Source: an uncultured Kiloniellaceae bacterium (lineage in GTDB: Bacteria > Pseudomonadota > Alphaproteobacteria > Kiloniellales > Kiloniellaceae). From it: DNA of 64,000 nucleotides. Below, piece by piece: positions 1 through 8,765 of this stretch (position 1 is its first letter; each line of letters opens with the position of its first letter). Under the pieces are notes generated by a model that searched no databases, was not told where the DNA came from, and worked only from the letters and a program-made list of their open reading frames with translations. Location: assembly GCA_947493695.1 (NCBI GenBank), contig CANLSF010000001.1:620001-684000 (forward strand), given 5' to 3'. The translations under genes were made by a program, and so were the position numbers.

Positions 1-458
1 CTGACGGAGCCGTCCAGCTCCAGCACTGTCCCAAGAGCATGGACCGTGAACTGGTAGCGATGGACCTCACCGGGAGGTGGACAGGCACCACCGAAGCCAG
101 CAGCGCCGTAATCATTACCGAGTTCGATGGCGCCCTCTGGCACTGCGCCACCAGCAGGCAGGCCGGTTGCATCGGCTGGAATGTTAAAGGCGAACCAGTG
201 CCACCAGCCCGATCCCGTCGGGGCGTCGGGGTCGTAGGCCGTCACGGCGAAGCTCTGCGTGCCTTCGGGGGCACCTGACCACGTCAAATCAGGTGCAGTA
301 TTACCGCCTTCGCAACCAAATCCCTGAAAGACCTGATCGGCATTCAGTTGCTGCCCTTCTGCAATCGCGCTGCTGCGCAGGGTGAAGGAGTCGGCGGCGG
401 CCGGGGTTGCAAAGGTACCCGCGATGACGGCGGCGGTGAGAATTGAAACACGAAACAT
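1..458 (-). CDS. YbhB/YbcL-type PEBP family secreted protein (C-terminus cut by the window edge)
   Basis: Phosphatidylethanolamine-binding-protein fold, the family of E. coli YbhB/YbcL. Only the first 152 codons lie in the window. Reading starts at an ATG (458-456) with an AAAGGA ribosome site about 8 bases upstream. Residues 1-22 look like a signal peptide (positively charged start, Ala-rich core, AAA-DS cleavage region), so the protein is probably periplasmic or secreted. The mature part shows the family anchors: the DPDAPTGSGWWHW block near residues 70-82 and the GGACPPPG-x-HRY block near 126-136, which form the ligand pocket. The exact role of bacterial members is unknown. It lies 99 bases beyond the AraC gene on the same strand. 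The family call is firm; the ligand is not known. Confidence 0.85.
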   Translation of the reverse strand, partial: MFRVSILTAAVIAGTFATPAAADSFTLRSSAIAEGQQLNADQVFQGFGCEGGNTAPDLTWSGAPEGTQSFAVTAYDPDAPTGSGWWHWFAFNIPADATGLPAGGAVPEGAIELGNDYGAAGFGGACPPPGEVHRYQFTVHALGTVLELDGSV

Positions 459-557
459 TCTGAGCGTCCTTTCGACAACATCTTGTTGAAGAAGGTAATT
501 TAGTCAGCGCAGGTTCTCCCCGCTTCCGGCCAACACTCAAAAAATGTCGTAAAACGA

Positions 558-1370
558 TCAAATTGCGGCTTTTCGGATCTGATTAGGGCGAATCCCGAAC
601 CTTTTTCTGAAAGCATCGGAAAAGTGCGACGGGGTCTTAAAGCCGCATTCGAGAGCAATTTGCGAGATCGGGGTGCTGGTTGCCTGCAACAGACCGAGCC
701 CGTGTTCCAAGCGGGTGTTCAAGAGTATCTTGGCAAAGCCATGGCCCGATCTGGCGAGCCAACGGCGCAGGGTTGCCTCGCTCATACCAAAGTGGCGGAC
801 CACGTCCGTCGTGCGCCATGGGTAACTCAGATCCGTCTCGATCAAGCGCCGAAGGCGGCTGAAGGGCAGCTCTTCCCTATGCGACGCGAGGCTGTAACCC
901 TTGTGCCGCAGCCATATCAGCGGCTCCAGCAAGCGGTGTTGCCTGATCGGCTCGGGCAAACCGTCATCCCTGAGTGTTTGCGTGATCAGATCAAGAAGGC
1001 CTGATGGCCGGTCCGGCTCGGCAGACACAATCTGAATGCCGTTATCGCGTGCCGGTGTTTGCTGATCGGCGAAGACTGTCTCGATCAGGTCATCGGCGAA
1101 ACTGACACCGACCGCACGATAACTCTCGTCAAGAAGGGCCCGGTTTTCCAATGTCACCATCGAGCCCTGAGGAAAGATTATCAAATCCCCTGCCTGACCA
1201 ATCAGCTCGCCCTGAGAGGGACTCAACACGCGCTTTGATCCCGTTTGGACGAAGATGAAAAAGGTGCTTCGAAAGTAGAGATCGGAAAAGGTCGCCGTTG
1301 TCGCCTGGGTGATCGGCAGAATGGAGACTTTAGGTTGGGGACTAGTCATAGGATAAATACCGAGCGGCAT
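558..1370 (-). CDS. AraC family transcriptional regulator
   Basis: DNA-binding regulator of 270 residues, usual for the family. The C-terminal third is an AraC/XylS domain with two helix-turn-helix units at about residues 186-206 and 235-262; the second ends in the expected FGIRP-N-Q-IR block. Residues 1-170 are a sensing domain with no recognised ligand motif, including a cupin-like stretch with P and G residues around 58-70. Two starts are possible, ATG at 1370 or ATG at 1349; neither has a strong ribosome site, so the first seven residues are uncertain. It lies 42 bases after the SDR gene and before the PEBP gene on the same strand, so it may control either. The effector and targets cannot be read from sequence. 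Confidence 0.85.
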   Translation of the reverse strand: MPLGIYPMTSPQPKVSILPITQATTATFSDLYFRSTFFIFVQTGSKRVLSPSQGELIGQAGDLIIFPQGSMVTLENRALLDESYRAVGVSFADDLIETVFADQQTPARDNGIQIVSAEPDRPSGLLDLITQTLRDDGLPEPIRQHRLLEPLIWLRHKGYSLASHREELPFSRLRRLIETDLSYPWRTTDVVRHFGMSEATLRRWLARSGHGFAKILLNTRLEHGLGLLQATSTPISQIALECGFKTPSHFSDAFRKRFGIRPNQIRKAAI

Positions 1371-1412
1371 CTGGCAGGACGGTCAGGCGCCGCAAGGCGC
1401 CAGATGGAATTT

Positions 1413-2171
1413 TCAGATGCAGCGCCCGCCGTCGACCTCCATGCAGACGCCGGTGATGAAAGCCGACTCGTCAGCTGCGAAATATAGTGCCGCCTGCGCA
1501 ATATCAGCGGGCGTCGAGAAGCGGCCAAGCGGAATAGTGGCCTCAAACTTTTTCCGGTTCTCCGGCGTATCCGGAACCCCCATGAAGGTTTCCAGCAAGC
1601 CGGTCTCGCCGATCACCGGGCAGATGGCATTGACACGGATCCTGTCGGGCGCCAGCTCCACGGCCATGGACTTGGTCATGACGTTGGCCGCACCCTTGGA
1701 GCCGTTATAGACCGTCAGTCCGGGACGCGGACGCAGGGCCGCAGTCGAACTGGTGTTGATGATGCAGCCACCACCCTGGTTCCGGAACAGTGGCACCGCC
1801 TCCAGCGCCCCGAGATAGATCGCTTTGACGTTCACGTCGTAGATACGATCGAATTCCTCTTCGCTGACCTCAAGCATCGACTTGTTGCGATGCGCCGCAC
1901 CGGCGTTATTCACCAGTATGTCGAGCCGCCCGTAATTGTCCGAGGCGCAGGCGACCATCGAGGCCACCGCCGCGCGTCTGGTCACGTCCGCCTCGATAGC
2001 GGTCGCACGTCCGCCGCTGCCCGCAATCGCATCCGCCACGTCCTTTGCTGCGGCAGCATTGATATCTGCAACGACCACTGCTGCGCCTTCCGCGGCAAAG
2101 AGTTCGGCGATGCCCCGGCCAAAACCGGACCCGCCGCCGGTCACAATCGCGACCTTGTTCTCGAGACGCAT
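1413..2171 (-). CDS. SDR family NAD(P)-dependent oxidoreductase
   Basis: Classical short-chain dehydrogenase/reductase of 252 residues. Visible motifs are the cofactor loop TGGGSGFG (residues 11-18), NNAG (88-91), an active-site Ser in NTSS (139-142), and the catalytic pair Y155-x3-K159. An acidic residue follows the second beta strand (VVADIN, D36), which usually favours NAD over NADP. A GGGAGG ribosome site stands 7 bases before the ATG. The substrate is probably an alcohol, sugar or hydroxy-acyl compound, but SDR substrates cannot be predicted from this. The neighbours on the same strand are an Hpt protein upstream and an AraC regulator downstream, which give no pathway clue. Confidence 0.9.
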   Translation of the reverse strand: MRLENKVAIVTGGGSGFGRGIAELFAAEGAAVVVADINAAAAKDVADAIAGSGGRATAIEADVTRRAAVASMVACASDNYGRLDILVNNAGAAHRNKSMLEVSEEEFDRIYDVNVKAIYLGALEAVPLFRNQGGGCIINTSSTAALRPRPGLTVYNGSKGAANVMTKSMAVELAPDRIRVNAICPVIGETGLLETFMGVPDTPENRKKFEATIPLGRFSTPADIAQAALYFAADESAFITGVCMEVDGGRCI

Positions 2172-2320
2172 TGAGAGACCTCCCTGTTCATGTTCTGAAG
2201 AGAGGTTAGTGTGACGAAACGGGAATGCCTATCAATTATGATGGCGCCTCGGGTTTTCTGCGCGGAAACGGCGCGCTGAAAATGCCAATGCAGCGGCGCA
2301 CGACGTGCAAGAGCCGTGGC

Positions 2321-2719
2321 CTAGAGTTCCGAGACCAGAACCCCCAGGTGTTCAACGTAACTGCTCCCCAGGTCGCCCCGATCGCCCTTGATCGCCTTGT
2401 CCATAATCGCCTCGAGCGCTTCGAGGTGCGCAGAGAGAAGTTCCTGGCCTGCGTCGCTGAGCAAACGCTCGTGCTTGAGGAGCGTGGAAAGCGAATTTCC
2501 GATGTCCGTGACCAGCGGATAGCCGAAACTGCCCCCCTGTCCCTTGATGTCGTGGGCGATTCCGCGCATGATCAGAACGGCATCCGGCCAGGGTTGCTCG
2601 CCGGCCCGCGCGGAAGACGACTGGCGGTTCAGTTCGGCGATACCCTCGCAGGCCCCCTCGATGAACATGGCCTGCAGTTCCTCGGCGGTGGGGATGGCAT
2701 TGACGTCAATACGCTTCAT
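2321..2719 (-). CDS. Hpt domain protein (single-domain phosphotransfer protein)
   Basis: Small cytosolic protein of 132 residues built round one histidine-phosphotransfer domain. The motif H56-D-I-K-G-x5-G66 matches the Hpt signature H-x-x-K-G, so His56 is the expected phosphate carrier; the surrounding sequence is helical as in four-helix-bundle Hpt proteins. Such proteins shuttle phosphate between hybrid kinases and response regulators. No kinase or receiver gene lies next to it; the nearest two-component pair in the window is at 17.3-19.2 kb and has a direct kinase-regulator layout that would not need a phosphotransfer step. It stands alone between the SDR gene and the divergent recQ. The partner proteins are unknown. 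Confidence 0.75.
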   Translation of the reverse strand: MKRIDVNAIPTAEELQAMFIEGACEGIAELNRQSSSARAGEQPWPDAVLIMRGIAHDIKGQGGSFGYPLVTDIGNSLSTLLKHERLLSDAGQELLSAHLEALEAIMDKAIKGDRGDLGSSYVEHLGVLVSEL

Positions 2720-3027
2720 CTAGGAATCCACCACACTGGGATTTACTCTGTCGCCACATCGGCAAGGCATCCCGAAACTCAGACTGAACAGAAGAGGACG
2801 ACATGCCGGTCAGCCGTCAAGTTGCGGTTGTCATCCCTTACCACTCTTAATTAGCATAAGGTGGTTAATGATTAGAACCCGGCATTGACCTTTGGTTGAT
2901 TGTAACCCGAGCTTTTCAATCCGTTCCTGCAAAACGTTCGGTTGCTTGTGGTCCGCCCGACAGACTAATCTGCGCTCAGGCTTCCCACCCCGGGCACCAC
3001 GCATCTTTTGTCTTCCTGTCAGGTTCC
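2720..3027. other. Divergent intergenic region between the Hpt gene and recQ
   Basis: About 308 bases that must hold the promoters of both neighbours. It is AT-richer than the genes beside it, notably around 2845-2910. A TTGACC hexamer at about 2886-2891 could be a -35 box for recQ, but no convincing -10 box follows at the right distance. No gene, repeat or terminator was recognised. Confidence 0.4.
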
Positions 3028-4944
3028 ATGTCAGATCTTTTGGATCATCCCGCCACACCCGTCCTTGATCCAGAGACCGCCGATCTGCGTGGCAAATCCT
3101 CGAAGGCCCAAGCCTCCGGCGACATTACGCAGATCACGCCGGACCGCGAGGTTCTGAAGAGCGTTTTCGGCTTCGAGAGCTACCGGGGCGAACAGGGTGA
3201 CATCATCCGCCACGTGGTAGAGGGCGGCGATGCCCTGGTGCTGATGCCGACCGGCGGCGGAAAATCCCTCTGCTACCAGATTCCGGCCATTGTCCGTGAC
3301 GGCGCCGCCATTGTTGTCTCGCCGCTGATCGCCCTGATGCGCGACCAGGTCGAGAGCCTGAAACAGCTTGGCGTGAAAGCGGCGGCGCTCAACTCCTCCC
3401 TGTCCTTTGCAGACGCCAAAATGGTCGAACGGCAGTTGCGCGCGGGCGAGCTGGATCTTGTCTATGTCGCGCCGGAACGCTTGCTGACTGATCCCTTCCT
3501 GGAGCTGCTGGAAGAGTGCGAGATCGCACTCTTTGCCATCGACGAGGCCCACTGCGTTTCCCAGTGGGGGCACGATTTCCGGCCCGAGTACCTGCAGCTG
3601 GCGATCCTGCACAATCGTTTCCCCTGGGTGCCGCGGATCGCCCTGACGGCCACCGCCGACGGTCCGACCCGGCGTGATATCCTGGAACGTCTCGAGCTGG
3701 GTCAGGGCCGGTCTTTCGTGGCCGGTTTCGACCGCCCGAACATCCGCTATTCGGTTCAGCCCAAGACAGCTCCCCGCAATCAGCTCATGCAGTTCCTCGC
3801 GGACCGTAAAGGCCAGGCTGGTATTGTCTACTGCCTCTCGCGCAAAAAGGTCGAGGAGACCGCGAGCAAACTGGCGGAAGAAGGCTACAACGCCCTGCCC
3901 TATCATGCCGGTCTCGATCCGAATGTGCGCGCTGCCAATCAGGATCGCTTCATCAAGGAGGAAGGCGTCGTCGTTGTGGCGACCATCGCCTTCGGCATGG
4001 GGATCGACAAGCCCGACGTGCGTTTCGTCGTGCATCTCGATCTGCCGAAAAGCATGGAAGCCTACTATCAGGAAACCGGACGCGCCGGGCGTGACGGTCT
4101 GCCCTCCGAAGCCTGGATGATCTACGGCCTGCAGGATGTGGCCAAGCTGCGCCAGATGGCCGAAACCTCCGAAGCCTCTGAAGCGCAAAAGCGCATCGAG
4201 AGCCGCAAGCTAGATGCCCTGCTGGGGTTCTGCGAAACCACACGCTGCCGCCGTCAGGTTCTGCTGGAATACTTCGGCGAGAGCGATATGGCGGCCTGCG
4301 GCAACTGCGACACCTGCCTGGAGCCGGTCAGCAGCTTCGACGGCACGGAAATCGCCCAGAAGGCCCTGTCCTGCGTGTACCGCACCGGCCAGATGTTCGG
4401 CGCGGCGCACATCATCGATGTGCTGCTGGGGGGCGACACGGAACGCATCCGCAAGTTCCGCCACGACGAACTGAGCACCTACGGTATCGGCAAGGAAGTC
4501 TCGCGGGACGAATGGCGTTCGGTCATCCGGCAGCTGGTTTCGCTGGGGTTGCTCGTGGTCGATATGGAAGGCTTCGGCGGACTGCGCCTGGGCAACGACT
4601 GCCGCGAGGTCCTGCGCGGCGAACGGCGCATCGAGCTGCGCCGGGATCCGGCGGCCAAACGCGGCGCAGGCGGTAAAGAACGCAGCGGCAAGAGCAAGGG
4701 CCCGGTCGACTTCGGCGATCCGGAACAGGATGCCCTGTTCCAGGCCCTGCGGGCCAAACGCATGGAGTTGGCCAAGGCCCAGGGCGTGCCGCCCTACGTC
4801 ATCTTCCAGGACAAGCAACTGGTCGCCATGGTGTTGCAGCAACCGGCCAACCTTTCGGAATTCGCCGGTCTTTCCGGTGTGGGTCAGGCAAAACTGGAAC
4901 GCTACGGCAGCGCATTTCTCGAGGTCATTACCTCGCGCGCGTGA
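3028..4944 (+). CDS. recQ: ATP-dependent DNA helicase RecQ
   Basis: 3'-to-5' DNA helicase of recombination and repair, 638 residues, normal bacterial length. The superfamily 2 core shows Walker A PTGGGKS (74-80), DEAH (172-175) followed by [13 protein letters not shown], and the motif VI block [10 protein letters not shown]. After it comes the RecQ zinc site with cysteines in ETTRCRR and [10 protein letters not shown], then a winged-helix region and a C-terminal HRDC domain (about 555-638). The reading frame is open further upstream, but the ATG at 3028 is preferred because MSDLL begins a normal N-terminus and the extension is unlike RecQ. It is divergent from the Hpt gene and no operon partner follows. 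The identification is firm. Confidence 0.95.
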   Translation: MSDLLDHPATPVLDPETADLRGKSSKAQASGDITQITPDREVLKSVFGFESYRGEQGDIIRHVVEGGDALVLMPTGGGKSLCYQIPAIVRDGAAIVVSPLIALMRDQVESLKQLGVKAAALNSSLSFADAKMVERQLRAGELDLVYVAPERLLTDPFLELLEECEIALFAIDEAHCVSQWGHDFRPEYLQLAILHNRFPWVPRIALTATADGPTRRDILERLELGQGRSFVAGFDRPNIRYSVQPKTAPRNQLMQFLADRKGQAGIVYCLSRKKVEETASKLAEEGYNALPYHAGLDPNVRAANQDRFIKEEGVVVVATIAFGMGIDKPDVRFVVHLDLPKSMEAYYQETGRAGRDGLPSEAWMIYGLQDVAKLRQMAETSEASEAQKRIESRKLDALLGFCETTRCRRQVLLEYFGESDMAACGNCDTCLEPVSSFDGTEIAQKALSCVYRTGQMFGAAHIIDVLLGGDTERIRKFRHDELSTYGIGKEVSRDEWRSVIRQLVSLGLLVVDMEGFGGLRLGNDCREVLRGERRIELRRDPAAKRGAGGKERSGKSKGPVDFGDPEQDALFQALRAKRMELAKAQGVPPYVIFQDKQLVAMVLQQPANLSEFAGLSGVGQAKLERYGSAFLEVITSRA

Positions 4945-5238
4945 TCAGCGGTTACGACCGGCCTCCAGCCGTCAAAATCCGGTCTGCGTCAGGTCGAGAT
5001 GCCATAAAGCTTCGCGAGATCAAATGGCCTGAATGCGGACATTCTACCGTTCGTTACGCTTGTACCAATGACCGCTTCTAGGGCGCGCGTCATTAGCATT
5101 AAGAATATCCAAGCCAACATCTATCCTTTCCGTCGATGAAACAAACGTATGGATGGGTGTGCTTTCCTTGGTTGCTATTCGCAGATCTGCATCCAAATTT
5201 GATCAATCCTGGAGTACTGCGGACGCCCAGTGCAACCA

Positions 5239-5667
5239 TCACCGTGAATTCTTGTTCCACCATTTGTTAGGGCCATTGCGACGCTGATCTACCCGTGTTC
5301 GGGTTGCATAGGCTTCGCTAATGTAAACTACCGGCTCCTCATAAGAATGGAGGCGATGGATGACTGCTAGCGTTGAGCCCAAGACAGCCTCATCTCTCGG
5401 TATGGAAAAAAACAATACATGTACTTGTCGGCTGGTAGCCGTCTCCATCGCACCGCTGGCTGTTCCCGATTGTCCCCTGAAAAACTGGATTCCGGCGGCG
5501 GTTTCAAACGAAACATGGTCGTAGTCACCATAGGTCAGTCCTATTTCCTCACTTAGCGCCAATCGCAGACGGCTATCATCTTCTGGTCCCAATTCGACCC
5601 TAATGGTCAGGACCGGTTCCAAGCTGAACGACGCTGAGGATACTTGATCTAATACGCTGTGCTGCAT
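5239..5667 (-). CDS. Stand-alone NIF3 C-terminal (CutA/PII-like) domain protein
   Basis: Unnamed protein of 142 residues. It resembles only the inserted PII/CutA-like domain of YqfO/NIF3 proteins: YGDYDHVSFETAAG at residues 46-59 matches their GNYDHCSFST-x-G region, and LHSYEEPVVY at 106-115 matches their AHPYEEPAYD motif, with the usual spacing. The metal-binding NIF3 core is absent. The role of such free domains is unknown; a regulatory or metal-sensing trimer is possible. It lies 72 bases behind the aminotransferase gene on the same strand, inside an AT-rich block that looks acquired. The C-terminus is basic and Asn-rich (RNGPNKWWNKN). The domain call is by eye, so moderate. Confidence 0.6.
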   Translation of the reverse strand: MQHSVLDQVSSASFSLEPVLTIRVELGPEDDSRLRLALSEEIGLTYGDYDHVSFETAAGIQFFRGQSGTASGAMETATSRQVHVLFFSIPRDEAVLGSTLAVIHRLHSYEEPVVYISEAYATRTRVDQRRNGPNKWWNKNSR

Positions 5668-5739
5668 TGGGATTTTCCTAATACCGTGAAAGTCGGTCGG
5701 CTATTGTGATCAAAACCGCCAAGCCTCTAAAGATAGGCG

Positions 5740-6681
5740 TTAGCCATTTTCGGGGTACACCACTGCTGTGGTCCATTCGCGGTGCTTGTGCATATCCCAA
5801 TAGAGCGACTTAATCTGCGTAGTGATAGGGCCAGGTGCGCCGTTACCAAACTGGATGTCATCAACAGTGCTGACCGGCATGATCCCCCCAGCAGTTGAGG
5901 TGATGAAGACCTCATCCGCTCCCTTTAGAAGCTCTGGCGATACATTTCCGACCGACACCTCAATGTCCAACTTGTCGCAAAGATCAAACACTGTGCGCCG
6001 TGTAATGCCCGGCAACACACCTAACTCTGGCGTGCGCAGCACACCGTTGCTGACAGTGAAAACGTTGAACCCCGGACCTTCGGCAATGTTACCATTGGTA
6101 TCCAAGATCAGCGCGGTCTCCGCACCTTTGTCGAAGGCATCATAGAGGCCACGGACAAGGTCCAGCCAATGATAGTTCTTGATTGAAGGATCAACTGAGT
6201 TAGGTGGTATACGAACCACATCACTAATCGCTACACGTAAGCCGCGCTCCATCTGATCAGAGTTGGCGACAGAACCATAAGGCACTGCGAACGCCGTGAA
6301 GCGGTTGGTGGCTTCGCGCGGGTCACGGCTGAAACTGGGTGATCCGCCGCGGGTACAGATCATCTCAACATACGCATTTTGATGGCCAGATAAAGCCACG
6401 CAGTTTGTGAGGATTTCCGCCACTTCGACGCGATCAAACGGGATCGTCATATGCAGTTTTTCGAGCCCTGCAAAGAAGCGGTCGAGATGAAGGTTCAGCC
6501 GGAAGAATGCACCATCCCAGACGTGGACAGTGTCGTAAGTAGCGTCAGAATGTAGGAACCCCCAATCCAAAACGGATATCTTAGCGTCTTTCATCATCAA
6601 ATATTGCCCGTCTTGAAAAGCAATGCCTTGCGGGTAGCAATGAGGATCCGTGTAGGATTGAGATATTTTGGGGAATGTCAT
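5740..6681 (-). CDS. Fold-type IV aminotransferase (BCAT/D-amino acid/(R)-amine transaminase class)
   Basis: PLP enzyme of 313 residues that moves an amino group between an amine or amino acid and a keto acid. Class IV marks: HLDRF (65-69, R68), the Schiff-base lysine K168 in SIKNYHWLDL, E201 in AEGPGFNVF, and the phosphate-binding block GVLPGITRRTV (221-231). The strand-3 motif YVEMICTRGG (104-113) differs from the usual leucine/isoleucine enzyme pattern and is nearer to (R)-selective amine transaminases, so annotation as branched-chain aminotransferase would be unsafe. It is transcribed away from an Lrp regulator, with an inverted repeat between them, and precedes the NIF3-like gene. Base composition is lower in GC than flanking DNA. 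The substrate is unproven. Confidence 0.85.
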   Translation of the reverse strand: MTFPKISQSYTDPHCYPQGIAFQDGQYLMMKDAKISVLDWGFLHSDATYDTVHVWDGAFFRLNLHLDRFFAGLEKLHMTIPFDRVEVAEILTNCVALSGHQNAYVEMICTRGGSPSFSRDPREATNRFTAFAVPYGSVANSDQMERGLRVAISDVVRIPPNSVDPSIKNYHWLDLVRGLYDAFDKGAETALILDTNGNIAEGPGFNVFTVSNGVLRTPELGVLPGITRRTVFDLCDKLDIEVSVGNVSPELLKGADEVFITSTAGGIMPVSTVDDIQFGNGAPGPITTQIKSLYWDMHKHREWTTAVVYPENG

Positions 6682-6760
6682 GGTGCAGCTCTCTGATCGT
6701 CAAATTTCAGAACCAGTTTAACGCTGCAATATTGGTATAGTGCTCGAAATTCTATTATTT

Positions 6761-6810
6761 ATATGGTAATCTGCTCTACTTAATACGTATTCATGAGCAA
6801 ATTACCATAT
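6761..6810. promoter_or_regulatory. Perfect 10-bp inverted repeat, likely Lrp-type operator
   Basis: ATATGGTAAT at 6761-6770 is repeated exactly, inverted, as ATTACCATAT at 6801-6810, with 30 bases between. The right arm overlaps the ATG of the Lrp gene (6809). A related half-site, ATTGGTAT, lies at 6731-6738. The arms are 40 bases apart centre to centre, about four helical turns, as expected for an Lrp octamer that wraps DNA. The placement between divergent genes suggests autoregulation and control of the aminotransferase. Confidence 0.55.
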
Positions 6811-7264
6811 GCTAGATGAGACAGACCGCCTAATCTTAAGCGAACTCCAGCAGAACGCGCGGCTATCTGCGGAAGAGTTGGGAGAAAAAGTAGGTGTGTC
6901 ACGTTCCTCAGCGCAGCGACGTGTCCAAACCTTACGTGAAACCGGTGTAATTGAAAAAGAGATCGCAGTCGTCAGCAAGAAGCACGCGGATGCGACTATG
7001 ACATTCATAGTCGAGGTTGAGCTGGAGAGAGAACGGATAGACTTGCTTGATGAATTTCGGCGGTCGATGTTGAAGTTAGAAGAAGTGCAGCAGTGCTATT
7101 ATGTGACTGGTCACACCGATTTCATACTGATCGTTCTGGCAAAAAATATGGTGAGCTACGAGACGTTCACACGAAGAGTATTCACCGAAAACCCAAACAT
7201 TCGGCGCTTTCATACCAACGTGGTGGTAGATCAAGTGAAAGTCGGTCTTTCAGTGCTGATCTGA
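6809..7264 (+). CDS. Lrp/AsnC family transcriptional regulator
   Basis: Regulator of 151 residues with the full two-domain Lrp layout: a winged helix-turn-helix at about 5-55 (DETDRLILSELQ start, then VSRSSAQRRVQTL recognition helix) and a RAM/AsnC ligand-binding domain at about 65-145 with VTGHTDFIL. Such proteins form octamers and sense amino acids. The start is forced: an in-frame stop lies at 6794-6796, five codons upstream, and MLDETD is the canonical beginning. No clear ribosome site precedes it, so the transcript may be leaderless or poorly translated. It faces away from the aminotransferase gene and shares its control region, so it probably senses that enzyme's substrate or product. 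Confidence 0.88.
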   Translation: MLDETDRLILSELQQNARLSAEELGEKVGVSRSSAQRRVQTLRETGVIEKEIAVVSKKHADATMTFIVEVELERERIDLLDEFRRSMLKLEEVQQCYYVTGHTDFILIVLAKNMVSYETFTRRVFTENPNIRRFHTNVVVDQVKVGLSVLI

Positions 7265-7444
7265 ACATTGCATCTTCGATCAAACAGCCATTTGAGCCGA
7301 AGCAGAAATATTTGGTCATTTTTCACGCTTTTGACTGCCTCTTACGATAGCTGCCGTTCGCGGCATTGCAGAATACTTGCACTTTGGGCTCAAATCGGAC
7401 ACTTGCGCTTTGCGGGTGAGTGACTTCCGGTCCTGGAGTTTGCG

Positions 7445-8749
7445 TCAGCTGCCCGCATTGGGTGAGGTTTCGGTCTGCCCTTCTCCATCAGCAGTCTCCT
7501 GGCTCTCTTCATCGTCCTCCACCCACTCGGCTTCGGGGCTGAGCGCGGCGGCGGCCGGGGTTGCCCGCAGCGGCATGGCAACGTAGGCAACCTGCTCGTC
7601 GACCGGCACTGCGGTACGCATGGACATGCGATAAAGTGCGAAGACACCGATGACGACATGGATGAAACAGAGGCAGATGAAATAACCGTCGGGGCCGAAA
7701 AGGTTCATCGATGTCGCGGCGGCGAAAGGCCCCAGGATCGCGCCGATCCCGATCACGAGCATCAGGCCCGAGCTGGCCGCAACGCGCTGGTCGGGCTCCA
7801 GGAAGTCATTGGTGTGCGCGATAAAGAGAGAATAGAGCGGGTAGTTGAGGCCGCCGAAGAGCGCGATCATGATCAGCAATACCGAAAATTCCGGCATCGG
7901 CATCCAGATCATAGCCGCCGCAACCAAAGCCGCCAGGAAGGTTACCACGGTCAGCACCGTCCGGCGGTCGTAGCGGTCGGAAATGCGCCCGATCGGCCAT
8001 TGCAGAAGCATGCCGCCGATGGCGCTGGCGCCCATGAAATAGGAAATCTCGGCAAAGGACATCCCGACGCTGCCCGCATAGACAGCCCCCATGCCGAAGA
8101 GCGCGCCATTGGCGGTTCCGGTGATCAGCGACCCGACCACACCCAGGGGCGAAAGCCGGTAGAGCTTCATCAGCGGTACCGGGGTCGGCGCGTCGAAACT
8201 CGGGGTCCTGGACGCCGTCAGGCAGGTCGGCACCAGGGCAACCGAAATCAGCACGGAGATCATGGCGAAAAGCTTGAAGGTCTCCGGGTCGGCGAAATTC
8301 AGCAGCAGCTGACCACCGGCCATCCCGCCCAGTGTGATCACCATATAGACCGACAGCAGCTGTCCGCGTGTATCGTTGGTCGCGATGTCGTTCAGCCAGC
8401 TCTCGGCCACCACATAGAGGCCCGCAAAGCAGAAGCCGGTCACCAGACGCATGGCGCCCCAGCTGTAGGGGTCGAGGAAAATCGAGTGAACGATCGCCGA
8501 TGCCGAAGCCAGCGAGGCCAGCGCGGCAAACACCCGCACATGTCCGACCCGGGCGACCACACGCGGCGTAATCAGGGACCCTGATAAAAACCCGGCGTAG
8601 TAACACGACATGATCAGGCCGGTGGTCGCCGTGGGGAATCCCTCGAGCGTCGCCCGCACGCCAAGCAGGGTGCCCTGCAGGCCGTTGCCGATCATCAGGA
8701 GCCCGATTCCGAGTAGTAACGGCCAGGCCGTCGATATCGCCGCAAACAC
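7445..8749 (-). CDS. MFS transporter, YcaD-like
   Basis: Inner-membrane secondary transporter of 434 residues with about 12 hydrophobic segments arranged as two six-helix halves. The loop GRISDRYDRRTV in the second half (after the central loop) matches the MFS loop 8-9 signature, and AESWLND in helix 5 is typical of YcaD-type members. After the last helix (about residue 380) comes an acidic, Glu/Asp/Ala-rich tail that is probably disordered and cytosolic. The substrate is unknown. It is transcribed alone, behind the IclR gene, and a strong inverted repeat lies 17-45 bases before its ATG, which suggests its own repressor. Confidence 0.85.
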   Translation of the reverse strand: MFAAISTAWPLLLGIGLLMIGNGLQGTLLGVRATLEGFPTATTGLIMSCYYAGFLSGSLITPRVVARVGHVRVFAALASLASASAIVHSIFLDPYSWGAMRLVTGFCFAGLYVVAESWLNDIATNDTRGQLLSVYMVITLGGMAGGQLLLNFADPETFKLFAMISVLISVALVPTCLTASRTPSFDAPTPVPLMKLYRLSPLGVVGSLITGTANGALFGMGAVYAGSVGMSFAEISYFMGASAIGGMLLQWPIGRISDRYDRRTVLTVVTFLAALVAAAMIWMPMPEFSVLLIMIALFGGLNYPLYSLFIAHTNDFLEPDQRVAASSGLMLVIGIGAILGPFAAATSMNLFGPDGYFICLCFIHVVIGVFALYRMSMRTAVPVDEQVAYVAMPLRATPAAAALSPEAEWVEDDEESQETADGEGQTETSPNAGS

Positions 8750-8765
8750 AGGCCCCTCCGCCGCA

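Noticed and set aside
39-278. 79-residue forward open frame at the left edge
   Set aside because: It lies opposite the PEBP-type gene, whose signal peptide and motifs are clear.
3031-4188. Long antisense open frame over recQ
   Set aside because: It is the mirror frame of a clear helicase gene in GC-rich DNA; its translation is rich in His, Arg and Gln without any family pattern.
4955-4985. GACCGG/CCGGTC hairpin after recQ as a terminator
   Set aside because: Only 6 bp of stem with a 17-base loop and no T run.
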